Assembly (NCBI RefSeq): GCF_027595985.1
Contig: NC_073302.1
Location: 167,197,951 to 167,261,950, forward strand
DNA length: 64,000 nt
DNA from: Sorex araneus
Taxonomy: Eukaryota > Chordata > Mammalia > Eulipotyphla > Soricidae
Direction of reading: 5' to 3'
Shown: positions 42,397 through 63,670 of the stretch, piece by piece
Position numbering within the stretch: the stretch's first letter is position 1
Layout: every line of letters begins with the position of its first letter
Notes under the pieces: model-generated
Told to the model about the DNA's origin: nothing
What the model saw: only the letters and a program-made list of their open reading frames with translations
The model's database searches: none
Program-made: the position numbers and the translations under genes

Positions 42397-42720
42397 TGTT
42401 CTATACTGCTGCTGGGCCAGACACTGTGATAGTTGGGTGTGGGATTGTGTGTGATAAAATACAAAAGAGGTAATGGATTTGTTCCCTGCCTTCAGGACCT
42501 TGCCATATCACCGAGGAGGCAAGACTACTAGATAGTAAATTAGAACAAGTGGCATGAGGTAGAGAAAATGCTAAGGGCAAGGAGGGTTGAAATGGCCAAA
42601 AAAACTTTAAGGACTTGAGATGTAAGCTGTGATTTTGAAATGGGTGGAAGTGAGTGAAAAGTGTAAGATAGGATAAAAACTTAGACCAGAAGGGTGGCAA
42701 AGGGAATGGGGAAAAAGTGC
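42397..42720 (+). mobile_element. Ancient mammalian repeat, family unassigned
   Basis: CATCTGTTCTATACTGCTGC, CCAGACACTGTGATAG, TTCCCTGCCTTCAGGACC follow the widespread 'gccaggcactgtgctagg ... tccctgccctcaaggagc' order, with a long purine-rich continuation. Confidence 0.45.
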
Positions 42721-42846
42721 AGTCTTCTTCCAGAGAGGACTAAGAAAATGTCAGAACTGTTTGGCGTAGGGAAGATTTCATAACTGAGGAAGGGAGGGAA
42801 TGAGTGAAGTTGGTGTTTTAGTCATCAGAGATTTAAAAATCTCTGA

Positions 42847-43039
42847 ATGGAGTCAGAGAGATAGCACAGTGGGAGGGTGCTTGTCTTATACATGCCTCTC
42901 CTGGGTTTGATCCCCAGCATCTCATAGGTTCTGCCACATTCTATCAGAAGTGATCCCTGAGTGAAGCGCTAGGAGTAATCCCTGAGCACATCCAGGTGTG
43001 GCCCCCAAACCAACCAACCAACCAACCAAACAAAAAATT
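42847..43039 (+). mobile_element. SINE type A with (CCAA)n tail
   Basis: AGTCAGAGAGATAGCACAG head, GGGTTTGATCCCCAGCATC B box, CAGGTGTGGCCCCC end, then ACCAACCAACCAACCAACC. Confidence 0.88.
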
Positions 43040-43530
43040 TAAAGAAGGGAAGTTATGGGTGTGAAATTAGGTGCATGAGATAAGGACTTCATTTTTAAAA
43101 CATGTTGTTCTGTTTTGTTAGAAATGGGAGAATTATTAAATAAAATATCTGTAACATCACTAAGAAGGGCAAAGAGAAGACACAAAATAGAGAGATAATG
43201 TATATGTGGATCATTAGCGTAGGGTTGATAATAAAAGCCAAGGGAATAAATGGTATATTTATTTATAAATGGTATACATACATATATGTACATACATATA
43301 TCTTTTCTTTCCATATTTACATGGAAAGGAAAAAGCTAATATCACCCTGAATAATCTAGCAATAGTATATGGCATAGTGGTGTAAAACTAATGAAAATGT
43401 AATGGCTTTTGTTCTGATTTTTTTCAAGAAATGCAGAGATAGCACTCAATGCTACATAAAATGTGTCTCTGTTGGCTTGATGATTAGAAGAATGAATGTT
43501 AGAAGTAAAAAATACCAAAGGGGAGGCAGA
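43040..43530. other. Intergenic DNA, nothing recognised
   Basis: AT-rich, (CATA)-type short runs near 43265. Confidence 0.4.
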
Positions 43531-43684
43531 AATATGACTAAAGTGGTAGAACACATGCCTCGCCTCGCAGGTGTGAAACCCTGAATTTGATCATACGACC
43601 TCCACTCTAGCACTCCCAGGTTTGACCTTGGTAACCTCTGAGCATCTCTGGGTATGTCCCCTATTGAAAAATAATAAAATAAAA
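43531..43684 (+). mobile_element. Old tRNA-like SINE
   Basis: TGACTAAAGTGGTAGAACAC, GAATTTGATCATACG, CTCTGAGCATCTCTGGG, AAATAATAAAATAAAAT tail. Resembles type A in the 3' half. Confidence 0.6.
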
Positions 43685-45328
43685 TTCAAACGTTTAGTGT
43701 GCATGAAGGATGTTTAAAGTCAAGTTGCTTTACCACTTCCACTTAATTGACTGTCTTGAGCAGTACTTATTACTCATACACTAAAGAAATGACTTGCTAA
43801 AATGGCTCTACCTTCACGTGAAAGTGTTAATTAGTTTCCTTTTCAGAGGAGTCAGACAAGTCTTAGATAATTCACTGAGGCATTCCCATGGAGCAAGGTG
43901 GATGAGAGAGAAGACACAGTTCTGTGACCCAGTTTTCCCCTTAGATCTCTTTTGCTGAATCTCCTCCACCTCTCCCCTTGGCAGTTTGCTTTTCACTGAC
44001 CTTTCTTCCTGTGATGAAGACAACATATATTGACTTGCCCTTAACTTCTCTAGTTATTCCTTATGAACTCAGAATTGTCACATTTGCACCCAGTATTCTA
44101 GATCCTCTTCATCTTCTTTAGACCTGTTATCAACATCTACCATTCTCATGTCTAGGCCCTGTGGGATTCTAATAAGAATGAATGAATTTTATGCTTCAGT
44201 GTGGCTTTCTGAAGACAAAGGCTTGGTTCCCATAAGAGGTTAACAATGATCTATGTGATTTAGTGCATTTTAAGCCACTTAGTCTTGAATGTGAATCACT
44301 AGTCTTTAATTTGACTAAATGAAACATGTGTGATTTGTGATGGTTGTTTCACCTGTCTAGAAAACAGTTTCGCCATCTGAAAAATAGAAGTAATAGCCAC
44401 TTTGAAAGTTGCTGTAAGGATAAATAATATAAAGAAAGATAGCATTGCCTAATACCTGACATTATTATAGGTGCTTCCTAGATAGATTTTTATGACAGGC
44501 CATGGAAAAGTACATGCTTACCACTTCTCTATTTTACAAATTATCTTATGTGGCTTAGGATAAAGAAGATTGAGGGAAACAGACATACAATCTGTCCCCT
44601 AATTTAGGAATATATTTTCCTGGTTTTACCTGCTTAGATCTTTTTTATTTCTATGATGATATTTTGTAAGCTAGTGCTTCAGCATACTGAAAAATAGCAC
44701 CTTAGAGAACTAAGCAAGTTAATAGATTTTCCTTATATTGGAGCAATTTTCTTCTCCTTTATTGAATTGGGAAAGCCAACTGTCAGATAGGCATAGAGGG
44801 TGTATATAATACCCTAAGGTAACAAAACTCTATTATGTTGCATTCTATTAGAGTGAGGCCAAGAGTATATTGTAAGGGAATTTCACTGTGTAATATGGGG
44901 AGAGAGTTGTAGCTAAAACTTCTATGTATCCCACTCGCCAGGTTTTTAAATTTTATACCTTAGTAACATTGCCCAAATGAAAATACCCCAGGTTCACTTT
45001 TTTCCACTTGAAAAACTCTAGTATTAATTTGGAGTACTAATTAGTACTAACTCTAGTACTAAGTTAGTAGATTATCTTTGAAGTAACAAATATCACCCTG
45101 AGAAGAGGAATACTCTATGTCCCTTTGGAGGAAGGACTGTTTCAGCTTGCCTTATCTTCCTCATTTTTCTCCTTCCATTTATGTAAGTCAGAGTCAACAG
45201 TATCCTGACTGCAAATAAACAGGAAACAGGAGGGTGACTTTTAAGATGATTAGTTAAATCTCCAGAAGTTTTACTCTCTTCTTCTGACTTTATTTCTTTC
45301 CTTTTCTTCTTTTTTTTTTTTTTATAAG
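43685..45328. other. Intergenic DNA with one MIR
   Basis: SINE-poor stretch. MIR at 44345-44475 (CAGTTTCGCCATCTGAAAAATAG), a 16-bp palindrome AGTACTAATTAGTACT at 45033-45048, otherwise nothing recognised. Confidence 0.5.
44345..44475 (-). mobile_element. MIR
   Basis: CAGTTTCGCCATCTGAAAA, AGTAATAGCCACTTTGAAAG, GTAAGGATAAATAATATAAAG and CCTAATACCTGACATTATTA follow reversed MIR order. Confidence 0.75.
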
Positions 45329-45448
45329 CATTGTCGTCCAGTTGTTCATCGATTTGCTTGAGCGGGCACCAGTAACATCTCCATTGTGAGACTTGTTGCT
45401 ACTGTTTTTTGGCATATTGAATACGCCATGGGTAGCTTGCCAGGCTAG
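45329..45448 (-). mobile_element. SINE type B, 3' part, host of nested copy
   Basis: GTTGTTCATCGATTTGC, GAGCGGGCACCAGTAACATC, CATTGTGAGACTTGTTGC, GCATATTGAATACGCC, GGGTAGCTTGCCAGGCTAG. Truncated before the tRNA-like head. Confidence 0.9.
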
Positions 45449-45450
45449 GG

Positions 45451-45481
<31 letters not shown>

Positions 45482-45640
45482 TTTGGGTCACACCTGGCAA
45501 TGCACAGGGTTTACTCCTGGCTCTGCACTCAGGAATCACCCCTGGTGGTCCTCAGAGGACCATATGGGATGCTGGGAATCGAACCTGGGTTGGCCGCGTG
45601 CAAGGCAAATGCCCTACCCGCTGTGCTATCACTCCAGCCC
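45449..45640 (-). mobile_element. SINE type A nested in type B
   Basis: T24 tail, GCTTTTGGGTCACACCTGGC to CTATCACTCCAGCCCC. Target duplication CTTGCCAGGCTAG at 45436-45448 and 45641-45653, made of type-B sequence. Confidence 0.96.
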
Positions 45641-45653
45641 CTTGCCAGGCTAG

Positions 45654-46680
45654 TTTTAATCCCTATACCTCGGTGTGGAGAAGGGTCATTGAAGAGGCAA
45701 TAAGTTTTTTTATCAGGTCAGTTATACTAGGTGGCACTAATTCACCATGCTAGTACTGTTCTAAGAAAAGAGACACAGTAGGAGGAGAACACCCGTGAAA
45801 TACAGAAGTACACTGGCACATGTGCATGAGGCAGATATGTAGAGATTTCAGTGGTGCATCTATAATTCAAGGAATGCCAAAGATCCCAAGTCCCCACCAG
45901 AAGCAAGACGAGGGAAGGAAGTATTTTCCTCTCCACACTTCGGAAAGAACTTCGACCTGCCAACACCTTGATTTCAGACATTCAGTCCCTAGAACTGAGA
46001 GAAGAAATTGATATTTTGTTAAGGCAGTCATCTGAGGCCATTACAGAAGTCAAAGTAATGAGAGAATTTATTGGACTTTTCTTAATCTGTCTGCTCAAAG
46101 CACTCATAAAAGCTCACTAGCCTAAGGCATTGGTCCATGATTTCTCTGTACAGCGTATATTTTATGGCTGTATGGTCTCAAGTCTGTCCTAAAATTGGTT
46201 TTTGAATGGGAGGAAGAATACTAAAGGATAGGAACATTTTCTCCTCTGCTTCTCCAATTTTGGAATTAATGGACTTGGAAAAGAACGCAGGTGATTTTTG
46301 TTGTGGGTTCTGGGTGTGCATTTATAGGTTGCCAACTGGACATTGCTGCATGTTGTGTGTCTTTGTTATTTTACTTTTTTCCTTAACATTTTAAGTATCA
46401 CTTTTTGGTATTCCAGCCTGGCAAGATTATAAAATGTGCCTTGCACTAGAAGGTGGTAATATAGATTAAAAAAAAAAAAAAAGCAAAGCAGATTAAAAAA
46501 AAAAAACTGGCTCCTTTTCTTGATATTTGCATTTCTCTTATTTCAGTTGTTAATTTGAGAAGAAAATCTAATAAATAAAATTCCAATATTCAATAAAGAT
46601 TACATGGTGTTTTTCCTTCAGCAAAAAAAATATATTTACCTAAAGTAATAATATTATATTATAGTACTCCGAAGTTTTTT
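45654..46680. other. Intergenic DNA, nothing recognised
   Basis: Two short A-runs (46469, 46495); frames lack homology. Confidence 0.45.
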
Positions 46681-46865
46681 GAGGGTAGGTGGGAGTTGAC
46701 GGAGGGGGGCTATACCTGGCAGTGTTCAGGAGTTATTTTCTGGCTTTGCAACTCAGGAATCACTCCTTGTGGGCACAGGAGAACATATATAGATGCTGGG
46801 GATTTAACCCAGGTTGTCCACTTGCAAGGTCAGTGCCCTACCTGCCATACTATCTCTCCAGCCCC
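46681..46865 (-). mobile_element. SINE type A
   Basis: GGGCTATACCTGGCAGTG through CATACTATCTCTCCAGCCCC; G-rich lead-in. Confidence 0.87.
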
Positions 46866-48144
46866 TTCACAAATTTCTTTAGTTGTATCATTACTGTTGG
46901 AAATTTTGGCAAAATTTTGATAAGGTGAAAAATTAGGACAGCATATTCAAGTCTTTTACATTCTTCCATTAACTGGTAAGATGTTACATGTCAGTAAACA
47001 AAATTTAAAATTATAAAAAGTGATATTCGAATTCATTATTCAACTTTGTTAATATTCTCAGAGAATAACCAGTGCCAGGGAGTAAGTAGTAATGATTTTG
47101 TTTGAATGAAAAATTGACCTAGGGGCTTATGCAAGTCTTGAATTCAGAAGCAGCAAAAATTTGTGTCTAGTTGTTGTTTTTTTAAACTTATCACCAGCAT
47201 TTCTAAGACCAGACAGGTCTTAGAAAACAAGGTCTGGGGACACATGCATGGTCATATAATAGTGAATCATGTCTAGCTCTTATCAGAAGTTCTTTAATAT
47301 AAAAGTCATAAACATTTGTTCTCTTAATCACATTGATTATAGTCTTTATTTTTTCCAGTGACTGGGTTGAATTTGGCGAATGCATGCTGTCTGCCACTGG
47401 CCTGACTAGATTTTAATACTAGATGCTAGAATTTTTTCTAAAGCATTTTTATTGCATTTTTGGCCTAGTATATTTCTCGACATCATGTGTCTAAGCTGTT
47501 ATCTGTGAAGCTGGTTTGAAAAAGGTCTTTTTTTCCTTATGGTGCTCAGTAGTCAGACAGTGTTGACAGCTCTGTTTCCAGTTAGGTATATGTGATTTTT
47601 GATTTTTAAACTACTAGTTTTGTGATCTAAAGTGACTTTTTCATATTTATGTTTGCCATATCTGAGTTATTTACCTAATAATTTTTTTTTTCTTAAAACA
47701 TTGCTGACTATGTTCCTCAAAAGCCAAAATTCCTATATCAATACTTTTTTTCTAGTGAAGGGAAAAATGAATCTCCCTCTATTGCTTTTGAAAACAAGAA
47801 AAATAAATTAATTATAGAAGTTTGAGAAATATTGATGATATGGGAATTCCAAAGGTATAACTGTCATCATCCCAGTGGTCACAAAGTTCTATTTCAAAAG
47901 TATCAGAGCTGTAGATTAAAAATGGCATAACTACTTTACATTTATTAAGTGCCCCAAATCTTTAGCCAAGTTACAGCTTTGGGTTCAAGAAAACAAAGGT
48001 GCCTATTCAGTAATCTTTCCTTGGTATGTTCTAGAGCTTCTCACACTTCGCTTAGAAATAACCTGGCAATCAAACAAACTGATTTTGGGTCAATATTCTT
48101 GGGTATTTTTTTGACTTTCTAATAAGCTGCAAGGTACCATTGCT
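46866..48144. other. AT-rich intergenic DNA, nothing recognised
   Basis: SINE-free for 1.28 kb; no exon or repeat family identified. Confidence 0.45.
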
Positions 48145-48156
48145 GATCATTTGGAC

Positions 48157-48404
48157 TGTCACTGTCACTGTCATCCCATTGCTCATCCATTTGTTCGACA
48201 GGGCACCAGTAACGTCTCTCATTCTGAGACTTATTGTTACTGTTTTTGGCATATCCAATATGCCACGGGTAGCTTGCCAGGCTCTGTCGTGCGGGCGAGA
48301 TACTCTCAGTAGCTTGCCAGGCCCTCCGAGAGGGGCGGAGGAATCGAACACGGGTTGGCCGCGTGAAAGGCGAGTGCCCTACCGCTGTGCTATTGCTCCT
48401 GCCC
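48157..48404 (-). mobile_element. SINE type B, full length with target duplication
   Basis: 248 bp. On plus it reads TGTCACTGTCACTGTCATCCC to GTGCTATTGCTCCTGCCC. GATCATTTGGAC (48145-48156) and GATGATTTGGAC (48405-48416) are 12-bp target duplications with one mismatch, so both ends of type B are fixed: a CAGTGACAGTGACAG 3' end and no A tail. Confidence 0.94.
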
Positions 48405-48816
48405 GATGATTTGGACAGCACTGGAAATTCAAAGAATATACTATCTTCCTTTTAGGAAACTAAATACTCTCCTTTAGGAAACCCATTTTGTGTGACACGG
48501 AACAATGGCCGGTCACAATCTCCCCTGACAAGAATTTGGGAGCCTAAAGACGTTTCCCTGTGAGCTATAAAAGCTAGGGTCATCTATCCTGGTTCATCAA
48601 AAATGAAAGAGACTAATAAAGAATGAGTAGCATGAGTAAGGGCATGAAATAATGTGTGAGATGAGATAAAATGTGTTCTGAGCATTATTTGGCTACCTGT
48701 ATTCAATTCATTCCAGTAATCTACTAATTGTTTTACTCCACAAATAGTTGGAGTCTGTGTTACAATAGTAGTCTCCATAAAATGTACTTAGTAGTCATTC
48801 AATAAACTGTGACAAA
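48405..48816. other. Intergenic DNA, nothing recognised
   Basis: No repeat beyond the target duplication. Confidence 0.4.
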
Positions 48817-49000
48817 TTTTTTTGAGGGGGGTTATTTCTGTGATGCTCTGGAGTCACTGCTGGCTCTGCACTACTCCTGGCAGTGCTCAGGGGACCCTAT
48901 AGGATACAAAGGTCAGGCACATGTACGACCAGTCTTACCAAGTGTTCTATCAGCACATAAAAGGCAAGAGTCCTACCCACTGTTCTATCTTTCCAGTTTT
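48817..49000 (-). mobile_element. SINE type A, rearranged
   Basis: GTGATGCTCTGGAGTCACTG, TGGCAGTGCTCAGGGGACC; a duplicated stretch before GGCAAGAGTCCTACCC. Confidence 0.78.
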
Positions 49001-49011
49001 TAACTCCCTTT

Positions 49012-49178
49012 TGGTTTTGGGCCACACTCCACTGTGCTCAAGGTTTGCTGCTGGCTCTGTGCTCAGAGGCCATTCCCGTTGATGCTTAGGGAACCGTATA
49101 TGTCCCAGGAATCAGAGAAGGTCCACTGCATGCAAGGCCTCATTCACATGCCTAATTCTCTGCATTGTCAGCCACCTA
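49012..49178 (-). mobile_element. SINE type A, old
   Basis: TTTTGGGCCACACTCCACTG, GGCTCTGTGCTCAGAGGCC, CTGCATGCAAGGCC. Confidence 0.8.
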
Positions 49179-49305
49179 AATTTATGTATTCTTGCAAAAC
49201 CAAAAACTGACATTTCACAAGAGAAAAAGTACCTGAAAGGAAAGCTTCATGTTAGCCAAGCTCAGTTTATACATAAGATTGAAATGTACGTAACCAATAG
49301 ATTTT

Positions 49306-49487
49306 TTTTTTTTTTTTTTTGCTTTTTGGGTCATACCCAGCAATGCACAGGTGTTATTCCTGGCTCTACACTCAGGAATTACTCCTGGCGGTGCTCAGGG
49401 GAGTATATGGGATGCTGGGAATCGAACCCGGGTCGGCTGTGTGTAAGGCAAATGCCCTACCTGCTGTGCTATCGCTCCAGCCCCTAT
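49306..49487 (-). mobile_element. SINE type A, young, just past the ARRDC3 3' end
   Basis: T14 tail, GCTTTTTGGGTCATACCC to GCTATCGCTCCAGCCCC. The 16-bp duplication GTAACCAATAGATTTT is at 49290-49305 and 49488-49503. Its edge is about 220 bp beyond the distal poly(A) site. Confidence 0.96.
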
Positions 49488-49503
49488 GTAACCAATAGAT
49501 TTT

Positions 49504-49706
49504 ACCAAAAATATCCATAATTTAGAATTGAAGCTATAATTAGTATTTTGAAATTTCTTTAATCCTTTGGACGAACTTTTTTTGTGGTGGTCTGTAACTG
49601 ATTTTTTATCTGGAATGGTTTAGAATAGTTTAATTGTAAATAGCGTCTGCATGTATGGTGAGTTACTCAAACAAGATTCAAATAAATCTTCAAACAATTT
49701 TACAAA
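49504..49706. other. DNA between last SINE and ARRDC3 3' end
   Basis: T-rich on minus near the poly(A) site, otherwise nothing recognised. Confidence 0.4.
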
Positions 49707-49725
49707 AAAGAAAAACAAAAACACT

Positions 49726-49731
49726 TTTATT
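49726..49731 (-). terminator. Distal poly(A) signal AATAAA
   Basis: TTTATT on plus gives AATAAAAG on minus. It is followed 15-40 nt downstream by a T/GT-rich stretch. It is the last signal before SINE-filled DNA, so it is the best candidate for the full-length ARRDC3 3' end. Confidence 0.65.
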
Positions 49732-50071
49732 TTCCACAAGGAAGAGCAATAGGAAAAATTAAATCATTTCCCACATATTGTTTTCTTAAAACAGAGCCTA
49801 CAAGGAAGGACATATTCAGCACCAAATAAAAAAAGGAAAAAAATTACAAACAGCCATAGAATATAATCCATAAAGCAAACATTTAATATTGCACTTTGTT
49901 TTGCTAACATTTTGGATTTTACCTTTTCCTAATTGAAAAATCAGGAATCTATCTCGAATACTGGAATACAATTGTGACTCTCACATATTATGTCAGGAAT
50001 TGACCAATATTTAGAAAAAAATAAAGTAATGCCTCGTAGTAGTAAAGAAATACTTAACTGGAAAAAAAAAC

Positions 50072-50077
50072 TTTATT
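50072..50077 (-). terminator. Internal poly(A) signal AATAAA
   Basis: Minus-strand AAATAAAG with a T9 run 12-20 nt downstream. It would shorten the 3' UTR by about 350 nt. Confidence 0.4.
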
Positions 50078-52349
50078 TAATAAAGTTTTATATATTAGAA
50101 TGTTTATCACTTTATAATGTGATCACGTGCCAATTATGAGAGTATTGGTCATTCTTGCTTCATGTGTCATGTACAAGAGTATATGTGGTAAGTATTCCAA
50201 TGCTATGCATAACAATTGTTCCCTAGTCAGACAGAAGAGAAAAAAAGAAAAGGGATTTTCTGACAATCCCTCCCCCCCAACAAAAATAAAACCACCAAAT
50301 GCCCTTTATGCCAAATATTCCATTAGCTTCTTTTGAGGGGGACATTCACAAAATGATTCAATAATAAAAAAATATTTCACCCCCATTTCCTTATTATCTA
50401 GTATTAGTTTGCTACGGGAGCCCAAACCCTTTAACTGAATCACTTAAAACGTGATTCATTTTTATACTGGGCTTTCCTCACCCTGTCAGCATTTTTCAAA
50501 CATGAATTGTCTTCCATGTTTTCTTAAAGGCCACTTATGGAAAAGCCTATTTGTTTTGTATGAAGCTTTAAGACAGTATTTAACCAGGTCAAGCACCAAG
50601 CCAGAGTTACTATTATTTTCAGCCACGTTATTATTGTGGGGTTAAATGGCAGGATAAATGTTAACACCCAAATCACACATATGTTGCAACATCAGAGATC
50701 CTGATTTTCATTAAAAACATCAGAGCTGAGTTCCTTCTAAAATATTTATCAGTACAGAATGGTACCTTGGAAAATGCAGTGTTTAAGTTCTATTATGAAT
50801 GCTGGTATACTTGTCATGAGCCAACAGTAAGTTATCTTTTTAATAGAAATTAAAATTTACTGATATTTCTTCCTATCTTATCTACATATACTTAACATGA
50901 GTGATTTCTCATGTCTAGTGATAATGGAAAAAATACTTTTGTTAAAAAATCCCACAAAAATATAAAAGTTATTATTCCAGCACACAGTCTAGTTATTTGT
51001 AACTGTGAAGTAAAATACTTAGAACAAACTTGCGTTTTCATACTGCAGGAGTTTGAACAGGACAGCCAAAGTATATACTGACCTCTCTAATCATAGTCTG
51101 AACCTACCTATATGTTGCTGTTCATTAAAATACTCTGCACTAGCAAAAATGATTTCCAACATATGTGTTTCGGAGGTAATTAAGTAACTCTGTATAAAAA
51201 TAAATGCACTTTTGACTCCTTTCCAGTGACTGGAAAACTTCCACACTTATAAAATCATCGTAAAAATAATAGTTTTTACGAGCAACAGCCCAACTCCTTG
51301 TTGGTGCCTGCCATACTGCCTTTCTTGACTCCATTCTTAGCTCTGCTAGTTTCTTCTTATATGTAATGATAAAAAGGGAATGCGGGTGGGTTATCACTTT
51401 TGTGTATGTCCCTTTTCCAAATTTCCCTCTCCGAAAAGCCAACCAACCAACCAAACAAAAAATAACAGTGCAACAAAACACAAATAGCATTCCAACAGTT
51501 TGGCAAGTGATGCGTTCACCTGAGATTAAGTGATTTTAGGCAGTCAGTAACAAAATGCTGCTTTGCTGTAATAGTAGAAAGGCAACAAATTCTCAAAAGA
51601 AACCAAGAAGGTATACAATCTTGACAGTCATCTTATTAGCTTCCTCCTCTTATCTCTTTTCCCACATATCTGTTGCATATCTACTACAGTAGGCTACAAA
51701 ACATACAGCAAGAAGGATTGGCTTGAAGGCATTTGATGTTTGTAAATAAATCCACAATAGGATCCAAGCTGAAGAGGTGATACATGGTCAGCCTAGTAGG
51801 ACAATTCTGAGCATGTGCATACGCAGGTAAAGTCCAGGCTATATTAAATTAAAAAAAAAAAAAAAGTCAGTGCGCCTTTTCCACGTTAAAGTTTTTTCAA
51901 AGCTTTCTTTTGTTCTTGTTGTGCTGACCACAAACAAGTTTTAAAAGAGTATCAAGAGTCTGGCATTAATGGAAAAAAAAGCTGTAGTGACATCGAACCG
52001 CACAATGTTAAGCATTGAGCATGTGCAAATTTTCAAATCAAAAGAAGGAAATCATCCCTCTTTACAACGTGGTGTCTTGACACGTATGACCATAGGCTAA
52101 GAAAACTGCTCTTAGTATGTGCCAGTTTTAAAAGAGAAAAGCTTAGATCTTCAAGCATGTTGGAGCAGTCCCAGAATGTTGCTGTAGGCTTCTAAAGCTT
52201 GATCACTGGTTGTTTCACGTATTCGCCATTTTTTCTGGGCAAAAGCAATTCCACTTCCTCTGAAAACGTGTCTCCAAGATACAGCTCTGTCCTCAGCCGG
52301 GATGAGATAGTTAGGAACCCATATCAACTTGAGTCAACCAAGTACACCT

Positions 52350-63232
<10,883 letters not shown>

Positions 63233-63246
63233 GTTTATAACAAAAT

Positions 63247-63278
63247 CTATAAAAATATAATGTAAGACCAAAAAAAAA
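63247..63278 (-). promoter_or_regulatory. Splice-acceptor-like tract in 5' UTR
   Basis: On the minus strand a run of nine T, then a T-rich stretch containing CTTAC, ends in TATAG at 63247. The first base after the AG is 63246, 14 nt before ATG. Donor-like GTAAGG (63454-63449) and GTGAGC occur upstream. Either a cryptic site or an optional 5' UTR intron of about 205 nt. Confidence 0.3.
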
Positions 63279-63279
63279 G

Positions 63280-63291
63280 TCAAGATCGCAT
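63280..63291 (-). promoter_or_regulatory. uORF 2 (M-R-S-stop)
   Basis: ATG at 63291, two sense codons, TGA. It ends 48 nt upstream of the main ATG. Confidence 0.4.
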
Positions 63292-63366
63292 ATGAAATGT
63301 GATCCTCAGCTAACACTGATCGATGTCTTGGCCGTGCAAAAAGCGTGCAGGCAGGATCAGTGATCT

Positions 63367-63381
63367 CTACAAATAGTTCAT
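63367..63381 (-). promoter_or_regulatory. uORF 1 (M-N-Y-L-stop)
   Basis: ATG at 63381 followed by three sense codons and TAG. It lies about 135 nt before the ARRDC3 start and does not overlap it, so scanning ribosomes could reinitiate. Function is inferred from position only. Confidence 0.45.
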
Positions 63382-63518
63382 TGAGATTTCTTCAAAAGTC
63401 AGGGCAGCCGCCGCAGCTGCTCCGCGCTCCTGCTCGTTTCAGTGGTCTCCTTACAAAGACGGGCGGCTGGAGGCTGCCAGCTCACTTTAAGAGCCGCTTT
63501 GTGAAAAACAACCCCAGC

Positions 63519-63528
63519 GCGCATGCGC
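63519..63528. promoter_or_regulatory. NRF1 consensus palindrome
   Basis: GCGCATGCGC, the exact NRF1 half-site dyad, located a few tens of bases upstream of the estimated ARRDC3 start, where functional NRF1 sites usually lie. Confidence 0.6.
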
Positions 63529-63665
63529 ACGCCGCGGCGCCCGTCCGCCCTCCCCGCGCGCCCCGGCGCCCGTCCGCTCGCGGGTACAGTAGGTGTGGAG
63601 CGAGGGGAAGGAGGCTCTGGGGCTGCCGGGAGGCCGAAACTGACTTCTCTGCATTGCGGGCTCCG

Positions 63666-63670
63666 ATTGG
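63666..63670 (-). promoter_or_regulatory. CCAAT box (NF-Y type)
   Basis: ATTGG on plus, i.e. CCAAT (in CCAATCGGAG) in the direction of ARRDC3 transcription, about 200 bp upstream of the estimated start. This is somewhat far for a canonical NF-Y site. Confidence 0.4.

Larger units (their letters stand above)
49707..52349 (-). other. ARRDC3: ARRDC3 3' UTR, about 2.6 kb
   Basis: AT-rich sequence from the stop codon to the distal poly(A) signal, with no recognisable SINE of any type. In mRNA sense it has a UUGG repeat (51438-51455 on plus as CCAA units), many AUUUA-type motifs and a T15 tract (51850-51866). The length agrees with the long ARRDC3 3' UTR of other mammals as I recall it. The repeat-free state contrasts with the SINE-dense DNA just downstream. 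Confidence 0.75.
63233..63460 (-). other. ARRDC3: ARRDC3 5' UTR (5' limit estimated)
   Basis: Sequence between the start codon and the probable transcription start. The upper limit is only an estimate, from the GC-rich edge, an NRF1 site at 63519 and a TTAAA box near 63486. It contains two minimal upstream ORFs and a T-rich tract ending in AG 14 nt before the ATG. Confidence 0.55.
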
